Translations under genes and position numbers: made by a program
In this document: positions 39,007-49,055 of the stretch, one piece after another
Layout of the letters: every line of letters starts with the position of its first letter
Numbering within the stretch: position 1 is the first letter of the stretch
The notes under the pieces: generated by a model
What the model was told of the DNA's origin: nothing
Databases searched by the model: none
What the model saw: only the letters and a program-made list of their open reading frames with translations
Source of the DNA: Flavobacteriales bacterium UBA6772
Lineage (GTDB): Bacteria > Bacteroidota > Bacteroidia > Flavobacteriales > Flavobacteriaceae
DNA length: 64,000 bases
NCBI GenBank assembly: GCA_905181765.1
Contig: CAJIYW010000005.1
Coordinates: forward strand, 1-64,000
Direction of reading: 5' to 3'

Positions 39007-40368
39007 TTAAGCAAACAAGGTGGCAAAAGCTTCTTCAATTTTACCAACTAAAACTAATTTTATTCCATGGTTTTTAGAGGTGATTTTGTTGTATTTTGAG
39101 GCTACTAAGGTTTTATAACCTAGTTTTTCTGCTTCTAAAATTCGTTGATCTATTTTAGAAACGGGTCTAATTTCTCCCGCCAAACCTACTTCGGCAGCAA
39201 AACACACATTTGGATTAATAGCAATATCTTGATTAGATGATAAAATAGCTGCTACAACTGCTAAATCTATTGCGGGATCGTCCACATTGATACCTCCAGT
39301 GATATTTAAAAACACATCTTTAGCACCCAACTTAAAACCTGCCCGTTTTTCTAGAACCGCTAAAATCATGTTTAGACGTTTTAAATTATAACCGGTTGTA
39401 GAGCGCTGAGGTGTCCCGTAAACAGCAGTAGATACTAATGCTTGTATCTCTATCATTAGAGGCCTAATACCTTCTAATGTAGATGCAATTGCAGTTCCGC
39501 TTAAATCATTATCTTTTTTAGAAATTAGTATTTCAGACGGATTTGAAATTTCTCTTAATCCGGTTGAAAGCATTTCATAAATTCCTAATTCAGAAGTAGA
39601 ACCAAACCTGTTTTTTTGAGAACGTAAAATTCTATAGGTATGGTTTCTATCACCTTCAAACTGTAAAACAACATCTACCATATGTTCTAAAATTTTTGGT
39701 CCGGCAATGTTTCCGTCTTTGTTTATATGGCCAATTAATAAAACCGGGGTAGCCGTTTCTTTGGCAAATTTTATCAATTCTGCAGCAGTTTCTCTAATTT
39801 GAGAAATACTTCCAGGAGAGGCCTCAATGTTATTTGTATGCAGTGTTTGTATAGAATCTATTACCAAAACCTCTGGGTCTGTTTCTTCTATGTTCTTAAA
39901 AATTTGTTGTGTATTTGTTTCTGTAAGAATTAGACAATTAGAATTCTTTGCTTCTAACCTATCTGCTCTCATTTTTATTTGAGACTGACTCTCTTCCCCC
40001 GAAACATACAATACTTTTTGGCTAATATTTAATGCCACTTGCAATAATAAAGTCGATTTACCAATACCAGGTTCTCCACCTAAAAGTGTTACAGAGCCTT
40101 TTACCAGCCCTCCACCTAAAACCGTGTCTAATTCATTGTTATTAGTAACCACCCTTTCTTCTGGGTTTAACTGAATATCAGCAATTTTTAAGGGCTTGTT
40201 TACCGTTTGTTTTGCAGTTGTAGATTGTTTCCAAACACGTTTTTCTTCTTTTTGAATTATTTCTTCAACAATAGTGTTCCACTCTTTACAAGCTCCACAT
40301 TGTCCCACCCATTTTGCGTGTTGGGTTCCACAATTCTGACAGAAAAAAGTTGTTTTTGTTTTGCTCAT
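39007..40368 (-). CDS. radA: DNA repair protein RadA
   Basis: 453 residues, full length. N-terminal zinc finger with CQNC and CGAC, then a RecA-like core with Walker A GGEPGIGKST and the RadA-specific KNRFG motif, and a C-terminal Lon-like domain (CFAAEVGLAGEIRPV). It aids branch migration in recombination. Same strand as the next gene upstream. Confidence 0.95.
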   Translation of the reverse strand: MSKTKTTFFCQNCGTQHAKWVGQCGACKEWNTIVEEIIQKEEKRVWKQSTTAKQTVNKPLKIADIQLNPEERVVTNNNELDTVLGGGLVKGSVTLLGGEPGIGKSTLLLQVALNISQKVLYVSGEESQSQIKMRADRLEAKNSNCLILTETNTQQIFKNIEETDPEVLVIDSIQTLHTNNIEASPGSISQIRETAAELIKFAKETATPVLLIGHINKDGNIAGPKILEHMVDVVLQFEGDRNHTYRILRSQKNRFGSTSELGIYEMLSTGLREISNPSEILISKKDNDLSGTAIASTLEGIRPLMIEIQALVSTAVYGTPQRSTTGYNLKRLNMILAVLEKRAGFKLGAKDVFLNITGGINVDDPAIDLAVVAAILSSNQDIAINPNVCFAAEVGLAGEIRPVSKIDQRILEAEKLGYKTLVASKYNKITSKNHGIKLVLVGKIEEAFATLFA

Positions 40369-40403
40369 TTCTAATTTTTAAAATACGAATTTACGCTAAA
40401 AAT

Positions 40404-41348
40404 TTATGTATTCTTATTATAAATTGGTAGCAGTAAAAAGGCCAAACCACCAAAGATAACAATCATTGCGGTTTGTGCAGTCCACATAATCCAACCAAAA
40501 GCGGTTGCAGTTTCTGCAGGAATATCAAATAATGCTAAGGCACTAGCAACAGCAATTGGGTACAAACCAATGCCACCATTTGTTGCCGCAATTGAAAATC
40601 CGCCAGCGATAAAACCGATTAGAATGCCTCCAAAAGGAACATTTAGCCCTTCAATTGCAGGTATTGTTGCCCAAAACATAGCAACGTACATTGCCCAAAT
40701 AAATACTGTGTGAAAAATAAATGCCCATTTGTTTTTCATTTTAAAAATGCTGGTTACACCTTCAATTAAACCAGAAACAAAAGTTTTAATTTTTAATAGA
40801 AAACCAGATGTGGCTTTTTTCACAAAAAATGTAAAAATGTAAAATCCTACAATTAAAACAACAAAACCAATGCTGATTTTTAATGGATTGAAGTTTTTGG
40901 TAAGTAATTCATAAATAAAATCAAACTGAACAAATAATGTAATTGCAATAATAGAAAGCATCATTATTAAATCTGCAATACGCTCTGCTACAATAGTTCC
41001 AAATGCTTTTTCAAAAGGAATTTTCTCATAATTGGTCATTACCGTAGCTCTTGAAATCTCCCCTGCTCTTGGTATCGCTAGGTTTACTAAATACCCTACT
41101 AAAACTGCTAAAATACTGTTTGTAAATTTTGGTTTAAAACCTAAGGGTTCTAGCATAAATTTCCATCTATAGGCTCTAGATAAATGACTTAAAATTCCAA
41201 AGAAAAGTCCCAGAAAAATAAAGCTGTAATTTGCTTCTTTGAAATAGTTTCCTAATTTTTCTAGTGAAATATCAGACAAAGAGTACCAAACTAGAAAACT
41301 ACCTAATGCAAGCGGTAAAACAATTTTTAAAACCTTTTTAATATCCAA
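40404..41348 (-). CDS. Lysylphosphatidylglycerol synthase/flippase-like membrane protein (UPF0104)
   Basis: 314 residues with about eight membrane segments. LSHLSRAYRWKFMLEPLG and AIPRAGEISRATVMTNYEKIPFEKAFGTIVAERIAD match the conserved part of the family shared by MprF flippase domains and bacterial glycolipid transporters. No synthase domain, so lipid transport is more likely than aminoacyl transfer. It usually follows panC/panD in flavobacteria. Confidence 0.82.
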   Translation of the reverse strand: MDIKKVLKIVLPLALGSFLVWYSLSDISLEKLGNYFKEANYSFIFLGLFFGILSHLSRAYRWKFMLEPLGFKPKFTNSILAVLVGYLVNLAIPRAGEISRATVMTNYEKIPFEKAFGTIVAERIADLIMMLSIIAITLFVQFDFIYELLTKNFNPLKISIGFVVLIVGFYIFTFFVKKATSGFLLKIKTFVSGLIEGVTSIFKMKNKWAFIFHTVFIWAMYVAMFWATIPAIEGLNVPFGGILIGFIAGGFSIAATNGGIGLYPIAVASALALFDIPAETATAFGWIMWTAQTAMIVIFGGLAFLLLPIYNKNT

Positions 41349-41587
41349 ATTATATGAGTGTATTATCTTTTATTTTAGCAAGACTATCGAGCTTTTAAAT
41401 TTATTCCTTTTTCTAATTCTATAAATCGTAGATAACTAAAATACCGCATTTTGCAACTTTATTAGTAGCCGTGTAATCAGGAGTAATTATCTACTTTTTT
41501 TTAATACAAGAAATTGCGCATTTTTTAAACACCCTAATCTATTATCATTAACAGCTTGCGCTAATAATATACAAAAATAACATTTTT
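41349..41587. other. Gap where panD would be expected
   Basis: 239 bases between the membrane protein and panC. In relatives the panD gene (about 115 codons) often lies here. I find no aspartate decarboxylase sequence on either strand. One minus-strand stretch (41450-41515) reads ITPDYTATNKVAKCGIL then VIYDL and a stop, not recognised. Confidence 0.5.
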
Positions 41588-42437
41588 TTAATTTTTTAAA
41601 CCAATGTTATCTATCAATCTAATGTCTCCTGCAAAAACAGCAATAAAAGCTCTGTATGTCTTGTTAGTATCTTTGTTTTTTGCAGGTTTTAAGGTTTTTT
41701 CATCAGCAATTGTAAAATATTCTAACTTCAATAAAGGTTGTTTTTTGAATTCATTTTTTAACCATTCATTAATTTTTGTAATATCTTCCGTGTCAAATTT
41801 CTGTTGAATTTTATTCAGCGTTCTATAAATAAAAGGCCCAGCTTCCTTCTGTTCTTTAGATAATCTTGCATTTCTAGAGCTCATAGCCAAACCGCTTTCT
41901 TCCCTATAGATTGGACATCCTTTAACTTTTACATTTAGGTGATGTTTGTCCACCATTTTCTTTATAATTTGTAATTGTTGAAAATCTTTTTGTCCGAAAT
42001 AAGCTTTGTTGGGCTCAATAATTTCAAATAAGGTTTTTACAATAGTGCCAACACCATCAAAATGTCCTTTTCTAAACGCTCCTTCCATTTGATGTTCTAA
42101 ACCATCAAAATTAAATTTTTCTGAAGCAATATTTTCTGAATAAATTTCTTTTACAGAAGGTGAAAATAAGATATCACAAGACACAGACCTTAGTAATTTG
42201 ATGTCGTTTTCTATTGTTTTTGGGTATTGCTTTAAATCTTCTGCACTTGTCAAATTGTGTAGGGTTTACAAAAATACTTACGATAACAATGTCGTTTTTT
42301 AGCTTTGCATTTTCAATTAAAGACAAATGACCCTCGTGCAATGCACCCATAGTTGGCACAAAACCAATGGTTTTTTTGTTTGTTTTATAGTCTAAAAGAC
42401 AGTCTTTTAGGTCTTTTTTATTGTTGAAAATTTTCAT
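41588..42437 (-). pseudogene. panC: Pantoate-beta-alanine ligase (pantothenate synthetase), one frameshift
   Basis: The two frames together give 282 residues, the normal PanC length. The first part has [15 protein letters not shown] (the HIGH-like ATP motif) and NPTQFD. An extra T at 42247-42248 (an extra A in the gene) then breaks the frame; removing it gives [17 protein letters not shown] and continues without gap through FGQKDFQQLQIIK and MSSRNARLS. Pantothenate synthesis would be lost if the insertion is real. A single-base sequencing error is equally likely. Confidence 0.85.
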
Positions 42438-42500
42438 TCTAGTATTGGTGATAAAGTGTGCAAACTTACCATTTTAACACGATATTAGCATAATAATTTG

Positions 42501-42508
42501 TATTTTTG
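42501..42508 (+). promoter_or_regulatory. -7 element TATTTTTG for the GT5-like gene
   Basis: TATTTTTG, 27 bases before ATG 42536. On the other strand TAAGTTTG (42461-42468) could serve panC. Confidence 0.45.
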
Positions 42509-42535
42509 CCACTCTCATAAAAAGAGTTTGATTCA

Positions 42536-43345
42536 ATGAAGGACAAGAGAATATTATTTGTTTCGTCTGAAGTAGTACCCTACTTGCCAGAAACAGAATT
42601 ATCGTTAACTGCCTTTAATGCTGCTAAAAACGCGCATTCTAAAGGAGTACAAACCAGAATTTTTATGCCAAGGTATGGTGTTATTAATGAAAGAAGACAT
42701 CAATTACATGAAGTTATTCGTCTTTCTGGGATGAATTTAGTTGTAAACGACATGGATATGCCATTGATAATAAAGGTTGCTTCTATCCCAAAAGAAAGAA
42801 TGCAAGTTTATTTTATAGACAATGAAGAATATTTTAAAAGAAAAGCTGTTTTCACAGATGAAGACGATCAATTGTTTGATGACAATGATGAGCGTGCAAT
42901 TTTCTTTGCAAAAGGTGTTGTAGAAACGGTGAAAAAATTGAATTGGGCACCAGATATTATTCACGTTCATGGTTGGATGGCATCTTTATTACCTCTTTAT
43001 TTAAGGGAGTTTTATAAAGAAGAACCATTGTTTACTGAAAGTAAGATTATTACTTCTGTTTACAACAATCCTTTTGAAGGAACTTTAAGCGAAGGACTTG
43101 CAGATAAAGTAACTTTTGATCTTAAGAGTAATGATAAAATTGCAACAATAAAGACACCAAACCATACTAATATATTAAAAAGTGCCATTGAAAACTCGGA
43201 TGCGATTATTCATGGTAGCGAAGATATTTCCGAGGAATTATCTTCTTTTATCGAAGAAAAAAAGATTCCCGTCTTAGGATTTCAAGAAGAGAACTTTAAA
43301 GAGAGTTATTTAAATTTTTATACTGATTTAGTTTCAGTTAATTAA
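42536..43345 (+). CDS. GT5-type glycogen/starch synthase N-terminal domain protein
   Basis: 269 residues. It has the catalytic N-terminal (GT5) half only: LFVSSEVVPYLPETE, RIFMPRYGVINERRH and IIHVHGWMASLLPLY. The second Rossmann domain of GlgA is absent. This short form, beside panC and DUF4270, is common in Flavobacteriaceae and may be regulatory or bind sugar nucleotide without making glycogen. The usual KxGG-type loop is replaced by LPETE. Confidence 0.8.
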   Translation: MKDKRILFVSSEVVPYLPETELSLTAFNAAKNAHSKGVQTRIFMPRYGVINERRHQLHEVIRLSGMNLVVNDMDMPLIIKVASIPKERMQVYFIDNEEYFKRKAVFTDEDDQLFDDNDERAIFFAKGVVETVKKLNWAPDIIHVHGWMASLLPLYLREFYKEEPLFTESKIITSVYNNPFEGTLSEGLADKVTFDLKSNDKIATIKTPNHTNILKSAIENSDAIIHGSEDISEELSSFIEEKKIPVLGFQEENFKESYLNFYTDLVSVN

Positions 43346-43356
43346 TTATTTTTAGT

Positions 43357-44963
43357 GTGAAAAATATTTATAGAAAAGGCATCTACTTTGGTGTTTTGTT
43401 TTTGGTGTTTGCAGGTGTTATTTCTTGCGAAGAAGATTTTACAGATATACGTAGTGGTGTTGTAAGTAATACAAAATTCTCTACAAATGATACAATTCTA
43501 GAGGTGTTGGTTTCCAATGCAGGTATAGAAAACATAAGAGGAGATGGCTTAGAGTTGGGCGGGGCTCCGTTTTTTGGTCTTCAAGGACAGTATCTTTTAG
43601 GAACTTATATAAATGGTGAATATGAAAATATTGAAGCATCTATAGTCTCTCAAATAAACATCAATTCAGCTTTAAAGTTAGCCTCATATGACAACCCTGA
43701 CGGATTATTATATGAAACAATCATAGACACTGCATTTTTAAGATTACCATATCATGCAACTTTAATATCTAATGATAGCAGACCAATTTATGAATTAGAT
43801 TCTGTAACGGGAAATTCAGATTTGCCATTTACATTGAATATTTATGAGTTAGAAACTTATTTAAACACTTTAAATCCTGCTGATCCTACAAAAATAAACG
43901 AGTTTTTGTCAGATAGAGAATATGAGACAAATGCAAACTCTTTAATAGCAGTAGAAAACATGGATTTTGCGCCTACTGAAAATGATACCTTAGTAATCAT
44001 TAAAAGAAGAAATAGTTTAGGCGATTTATATAAAACAGATACCATAAGATATTCAGCAAATGCTGGTGCCGGGGCTCCTTTACCAATGGCAATTATACCT
44101 TTAAAGAAAAGTTTTGTAAAAGAAGTGTTTTTAGATAATTATGAGACTCCTAATTTTGAGTCTCAAAGTAATTTTAATAATTACTTTAGAGGTATTGTGA
44201 TCGATGCAAAAGAAAAAACGCATGCATCTGGAGAAAGAGGAGGAGCTTTAATCTCTTTTAACTTAAGGAGCACTGGTGTTCAGGCCACAAGCTCTTTAAT
44301 TGAAGTGTATTATACAAACACTTTTTTCAAGAGTAATAGCACGGAAATTGATACCGTAATAACAAATACACATACGTTTCAATTAGGAGGTATTGTAAAT
44401 GGTAAGTATAAATCTAATAATAAGATGTATCCTCGTTAATAATGAAGTGAAAGTTGCAGGGAGCTGCCGGTTCTGAAGCAAAAATAGAAATTTTAAAAGG
44501 TACGCAATTAACAGATTTAAGAGATAAAAATTGGTTAATTAATGATGCTGCATTAACCTTTTATATCAATCAAGATTCTGACACAACAAATACTGCAAAT
44601 CAATTATATCTATATAAAAGAGGAGAAGATTTAAATTCAAACCCTATTTCTAGTCATATAAAAGATATTTTTACGGAGGGTCTTGCAACTTTTGGTGGGT
44701 TTTTAGAAAAAGAAGATAATAAGAAAGACCACTATACTTTTAGAATTACAGATTATTTGTCAGACATTTTAAGTGGAGAAACAGATTACAATCCGCCTTT
44801 AAGATTAAAGGTTTATAATACTTCAGATACTCAAATTACGGATACAATTTTCAAAAACTATAATTGGAATCCTAAATCTATTTCAATTTTAAATGGAGAT
44901 GAAAATTTAAACGGTGTAAGAAGAGCACAGTTAAAGATATCGTATACAGAAAAGAATAATTAA
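43357..44963 (+). pseudogene. DUF4270 lipoprotein, two frameshifts
   Basis: GTG start at 43357 with a lipoprotein signal (VFAGVISCEED). The first frame gives 360 residues; the second (from 44454) begins LQGAAGSEAKIEIL, a conserved DUF4270 element. Removing an extra T at 44436-44437 and an extra A at 44450-44452 joins them as YPRNNEVKLQGAAGSEA, about 534 residues in all. The protein family is exported, and its role is unknown. The lesions lie within 20 bases. Confidence 0.8.
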
Positions 44964-44985
44964 TAACCAATAAGAAACAATTGCT

Positions 44986-46842
44986 ATGTGTGGAATAACA
45001 GGTTATATAGGATACAGAGATGCGTATCCTATAGTAATGAACGGCTTAAAAAGATTAGAATACAGAGGGTATGATAGCTCTGGTATTATGATGTTTGACG
45101 GTAAAAATATTTTACTATCAAAAACAAAAGGAAAAGTTTCCGATCTTGAGGCTATTACAGAAAACGAAAAAGAAAGAAAAGTTGGCCAAATAGGAATTGG
45201 TCATACGCGTTGGGCAACTCATGGAGTTCCCAATGATATTAATTCTCACCCACATACTTCTCAATCAGGTAATTTAGTAGTAGTTCATAACGGAATTATA
45301 GAAAACTACGACACGCTTAGGAAAGAGCTAATATCTAGAGGATATGTTTTTAAAAGTGATACAGATACTGAAGTTTTAATTAACTTAATTGAAGAGGTTA
45401 AGAAAAATGAACAATGCATGTTAGGTAAAGCTGTGCAATTGGCTCTAAATAACGTTATTGGTGCCTATGCGATTGCTGTTTTTGATCAAACAAAGCCAGA
45501 TGAGATAATTGTTGCACGTTTAGGAAGCCCAATTGCAATAGGAATTGGTAAAGAAAATTCTGAGTTTTTTATAGCTTCTGATGCATCCCCTTTTATAGAA
45601 TACACAAAAAATGCTATTTACTTAGAAGATGAGGAGTTAGCAATTATTAAGGTAGGAAGAGATATAAAGGTTCGTAAAATTAAAGACGATATTCGTGTTG
45701 ATGCGAACATTCAAAAACTTAAATTAAGTCTAGATCAGATAGAAAAAGGAGGTTATGATAATTTTATGCTTAAAGAAATACATGAGCAACCTAAAGCAAT
45801 TATAGATACCTACCGTGGAAGAATGCTTGCCGATCAAGGTATTATAAGAATGTCCGGTATAGATGATCATATTAATAAGTTTTTAAATGCAGATAGAATT
45901 ATTATTATTGCTTGTGGTACTTCTTGGCATGCTGGTTTAGTAGGAGAATACCTTATTGAAGATAAAGCACGTATACCGGTTGAAGTAGAGTACGCCTCAG
46001 AATTCAGATATAGAAATCCTGTAATTACCTCAAGAGATGTAGTCATTGCAATTTCACAATCTGGTGAAACGGCAGATACATTAGCGGCAATAAAATTAGC
46101 AAAATCTAAAGGAGCATTTGTTTTTGGTATTTGTAATGTAGTTGGTTCTTCTATCGCTAGAGAGACACATGCAGGTGCTTATACGCACGCAGGGCCAGAA
46201 ATTGGAGTTGCTTCTACGAAAGCGTTTACAACACAAATTACAGTATTAACTTTAATTGCGTTAAAACTAGCTTCTAAAAAAGGAGAAATTTCGAAATCTG
46301 AACTGAGAGCGTTCATGCAAGAAATGAAATTAATACCTAAGAAAATTGAAACTTTATTAAAGATAGATGACAAGGTAAAAGAGATTGCAGCAGTTTACAA
46401 AGATGCTAAAAATTGCTTGTATTTAGGTAGAGGTTTTAACTTTCCTGTAGCTTTAGAAGGTGCTTTAAAGTTAAAAGAGATTTCATACATTCATGCAGAA
46501 GGCTATCCTGCAGCAGAAATGAAACACGGACCAATTGCCTTGATTGATGAAAATATGCCAATTTTTGTGATTGCAACAAATAAAGGACACTACGAAAAAG
46601 TAGTAAGTAATATTCAAGAAATTAAATCTAGATCTGGTAAAATTATTGCAATTGTTACCGAGGGAGATACTCAGGTAAAAGAAATTGCTGATCATGTAAT
46701 TGAAATTCCAGAAACGGAGGAGGCCTTAGCACCTTTGCTAACTACAATACCTTTTCAGTTACTTTCTTATCATATTGCAGTAATGCTAAATAAGAATGTA
46801 GATCAACCAAGAAATCTAGCGAAATCTGTTACAGTGGAGTAA
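44986..46842 (+). CDS. glmS: Glutamine-fructose-6-phosphate aminotransferase
   Basis: 618 residues, full length. The N-terminal nucleophile is Cys2 (MCGITGYIGYRDA), with GHTRWATHG and HNGIIENY of the glutaminase domain. Two SIS domains follow: GTSWHAGLVGEYL and SQSGETADT, then GRGFNFPVALEGALKLKEI and a C-terminal NLAKSVTVE. It makes glucosamine-6-phosphate for peptidoglycan and lipid A. Intact. Confidence 0.97.
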   Translation: MCGITGYIGYRDAYPIVMNGLKRLEYRGYDSSGIMMFDGKNILLSKTKGKVSDLEAITENEKERKVGQIGIGHTRWATHGVPNDINSHPHTSQSGNLVVVHNGIIENYDTLRKELISRGYVFKSDTDTEVLINLIEEVKKNEQCMLGKAVQLALNNVIGAYAIAVFDQTKPDEIIVARLGSPIAIGIGKENSEFFIASDASPFIEYTKNAIYLEDEELAIIKVGRDIKVRKIKDDIRVDANIQKLKLSLDQIEKGGYDNFMLKEIHEQPKAIIDTYRGRMLADQGIIRMSGIDDHINKFLNADRIIIIACGTSWHAGLVGEYLIEDKARIPVEVEYASEFRYRNPVITSRDVVIAISQSGETADTLAAIKLAKSKGAFVFGICNVVGSSIARETHAGAYTHAGPEIGVASTKAFTTQITVLTLIALKLASKKGEISKSELRAFMQEMKLIPKKIETLLKIDDKVKEIAAVYKDAKNCLYLGRGFNFPVALEGALKLKEISYIHAEGYPAAEMKHGPIALIDENMPIFVIATNKGHYEKVVSNIQEIKSRSGKIIAIVTEGDTQVKEIADHVIEIPETEEALAPLLTTIPFQLLSYHIAVMLNKNVDQPRNLAKSVTVE

Positions 46843-46860
46843 TTATTTTTCCTTTTAAAA

Positions 46861-46894
46861 TTAAAAAATCCAGCTGTATAGCTGGATTTTTTAG
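46861..46894. terminator. Bidirectional terminator after glmS
   Basis: Stem AAAAAATCCAGC/GCTGGATTTTTT with a short TGTATA loop, T-run on both strands. Confidence 0.85.
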
Positions 46895-47500
46895 TTATAA
46901 TTTGTCATGAATTTTAATATGATTACCACCATTCCAAAGGGTTAATATGTCTGTTGCAACAGCAGCTCCGCTTCCTGCGGCAATTGCAAATTGACTTCTA
47001 CAGCCTGCAATAGTGCCGCAACAATAAAGTCCTTTTCTTATAAATCCATCACTATTTCTAAGTTGAATTCTATCTTTTTCTGGATTGGCTTTTTTGTGCG
47101 GTTCAATATAATCATCTAAACCTTTTATTGTAAAAGGTTTAGCGTAGTTTAAGGCAATAATTACAGCCTTAGACGTGTAGGTGCCTTTATTTGTAATAAT
47201 TTTATAACCATCATTAAAATCAGTAACAGAAATTACTTTTTCGTTTTCTATTTGGGAAACAGCAGGGTATAAGTTTGATAACTGTTGTTTTCCTTCAACT
47301 AAAATATCTTTTCCTAATGTTTTAGGAGGTAATCCTAGGGCATTATTAAACAATGCATTTTGTAAATGAGATGCTTTCTGGTGCATTATAATACCAATTT
47401 TTTTACCAATGGCAAAAGGTTTTTTTTCTGCAGAACCTAAAATTAAAGCACATTGAAGACCCGCAACACCACCACCAATAATTAATACATGAAAATTCAT
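46895..47500 (-). CDS. Small FAD-dependent oxidoreductase (thioredoxin-reductase-like)
   Basis: 201 residues. FAD Rossmann motif IIGGGVAGLQCALILG at the start and a C-terminal CGTIAGCRSQFAIAAGSGAAVA resembling the end of thioredoxin-reductase-like proteins. The usual redox CxxC and a full NADPH domain are missing, so it is about 100 residues shorter than TrxB. Neighbour marC ends 1 base from its start. Activity uncertain. Confidence 0.75.
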   Translation of the reverse strand: MNFHVLIIGGGVAGLQCALILGSAEKKPFAIGKKIGIIMHQKASHLQNALFNNALGLPPKTLGKDILVEGKQQLSNLYPAVSQIENEKVISVTDFNDGYKIITNKGTYTSKAVIIALNYAKPFTIKGLDDYIEPHKKANPEKDRIQLRNSDGFIRKGLYCCGTIAGCRSQFAIAAGSGAAVATDILTLWNGGNHIKIHDKL

Positions 47501-47501
47501 C

Positions 47502-48083
47502 TTAAAACAGTTCTTTTATATTGGTTGCAAATAATTTAACAGAGATAGCTAATAATATAACACCAAAGATTTTTCTAATGATTAAAATTCCATTCGGACC
47601 AATAATTTTTTCAATTTTACAAGATGTTTTTAAAACAACATAAATTAAAGCCACGTTTAATAAAACGGCCACAATTATATTTTCTAGATGAAACTCTGAA
47701 CGTAATGAAAGTAAGGTTGTTAAACTACCTGGACCCGCAATTAAAGGAAAAGCTAATGGAAAGACAGTAGCTGTAATTGTAGCCGCATTTTCATCCTCTT
47801 TATACAGTGTAATTCCTAAAATCATTTCTAAAGCAATAAAGAATAAGATGAACGCCCCAGCAACTGCAAAAGAATTTACATCGATACCTATTAAGCTTAA
47901 TAAACTTTGCCCTAAAAATAGAAACACAATCATAATAGCACCTGCAATTAAAGATGCTTTTTCAGACTGAATATGACCTACTTTTTTACGTAGATCTATA
48001 ATAATAGGAATGTTTCCTATGATATCTATAACAGCAAATAGAACCATAAAAGCTGTCAGTATTTCTTTAAAGTTGAATTTCAT
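47502..48083 (-). CDS. MarC-family integral membrane protein
   Basis: 193 residues with six membrane segments. FPLAFPLIAGPGSLTTLLSL is the conserved MarC/UPF0056 stretch. E. coli MarC was once linked to multiple antibiotic resistance, but that link did not hold up. Function unknown. Confidence 0.9.
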   Translation of the reverse strand: MKFNFKEILTAFMVLFAVIDIIGNIPIIIDLRKKVGHIQSEKASLIAGAIMIVFLFLGQSLLSLIGIDVNSFAVAGAFILFFIALEMILGITLYKEDENAATITATVFPLAFPLIAGPGSLTTLLSLRSEFHLENIIVAVLLNVALIYVVLKTSCKIEKIIGPNGILIIRKIFGVILLAISVKLFATNIKELF

Positions 48084-48153
48084 GATTCTTTTTATTTTAC
48101 GAAATTATTTAACGAAGTTAAGCAAAGTGTAAATTTAAAGTAAATAATTGTCT

Positions 48154-48161
48154 TATTTTTG
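48154..48161 (+). promoter_or_regulatory. -7 element TATTTTTG for the DUF3109 gene
   Basis: TATTTTTG ends 4 bases before ATG 48166, so the message would have a very short or no leader. It lies inside the longer open frame and argues against its earlier start. Confidence 0.45.
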
Positions 48162-48165
48162 TGAG

Positions 48166-48735
48166 ATGTTTCAATTAGGAAAAACAATAGTTTCAGAAGA
48201 TATTATAGAAAAAGATTTTGTGTGTAATCTTTCTGCTTGCGGCGGTGCTTGCTGTGTAGACGGCGATGCTGGTGCACCATTAGAGGAAGAAGAGGCTAAA
48301 ATTTTAGAAGATATTTATCCGAAGATAAAGCCTTTCTTAAGAAAAGAAGGAATTGCTGTTATCGAGAAAGAAGGTGTTTGGATTAAAAATGAATTGGGAG
48401 AAATTGAAACTCCTTTAATTAATAATGCAGATTGTGCTTATGTAATTTTCGATGAAAATAATAAAACCTTGTGTGGTATTGAAGAAGCATATAATTCTGG
48501 GGAAATAGATTGGAAAAAGCCAGTTTCTTGCCATTTATACCCAATAAGAGTAAAAGATTACAGTGAGTTTTCTGCTGTAAATTACCACAAGTGGGAGATT
48601 TGTGATGATGCTTGTACTTTAGGTAAAGAACTACAAGTGCCCGTATATAAGTTTGTAAAACAAGCTTTGGTGCGTAAATTTGGCCAAAACTGGTATGATG
48701 AATTAGAGAAAGTAGCAGCGAAACATTTAGATTAA
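48166..48735 (+). CDS. DUF3109 cysteine-rich protein
   Basis: About 189 residues from MFQLGKTIVSEDI. Conserved cysteines in VCNLSACGGACCVDGDAG, CAYVIF, CGIEE, SCHLYPI and CDDACTLG are the mark of DUF3109 and suggest a zinc or iron-sulphur site. Function unknown. Confidence 0.88.
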   Translation: MFQLGKTIVSEDIIEKDFVCNLSACGGACCVDGDAGAPLEEEEAKILEDIYPKIKPFLRKEGIAVIEKEGVWIKNELGEIETPLINNADCAYVIFDENNKTLCGIEEAYNSGEIDWKKPVSCHLYPIRVKDYSEFSAVNYHKWEICDDACTLGKELQVPVYKFVKQALVRKFGQNWYDELEKVAAKHLD

Positions 48736-49036
48736 TTTTTTTATTTCTTTAGAACATAAAACAGAAGAGAGAACCTTAGCTGAGCGCACTTTTATTTCTG
48801 AACCCGACAGAATATTTCTGAAGTCTAGTATACAAATTATCTTTAAAAGAGAGTTGAAGGTTATTCCAAAAACAGAAATACTTAAAGTATCTCCTTTTAT
48901 TTTTGATGAACCTATTGAAAAAACAGAAAAAAAAGAAACCGAAAGACTTATTGAGAAACTGCCAAAGTTTACCCCAGGACAGCAGCAAAATAGATTTGTA
49001 AGATTCAGATATACATTGCCAATAGCTGCTATTTAG
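48731..49036 (+). pseudogene. TonB C-terminal-like fragment without a clear start
   Basis: The frame is open for 101 codons after the DUF3109 gene's stop region and has no ATG before 48854 (only a TTG). Its end, TERLIEKLPKFTPGQQQNRF and FRYTLPIAAI, follows the last strand of TonB/energy-transducer C-terminal domains (compare LPKMKPGKQRG of the tonB gene at 61554). No membrane anchor or proline region is present, so it is probably a leftover of a longer gene. Confidence 0.45.
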
Positions 49037-49043
49037 ATTTTGT

Positions 49044-49051
49044 TATTTTTG
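49044..49051 (+). promoter_or_regulatory. -7 element TATTTTTG for deoC
   Basis: TATTTTTG ends 4 bases before the deoC ATG at 49056, again implying a very short leader. Confidence 0.45.
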
Positions 49052-49055
49052 TAAC

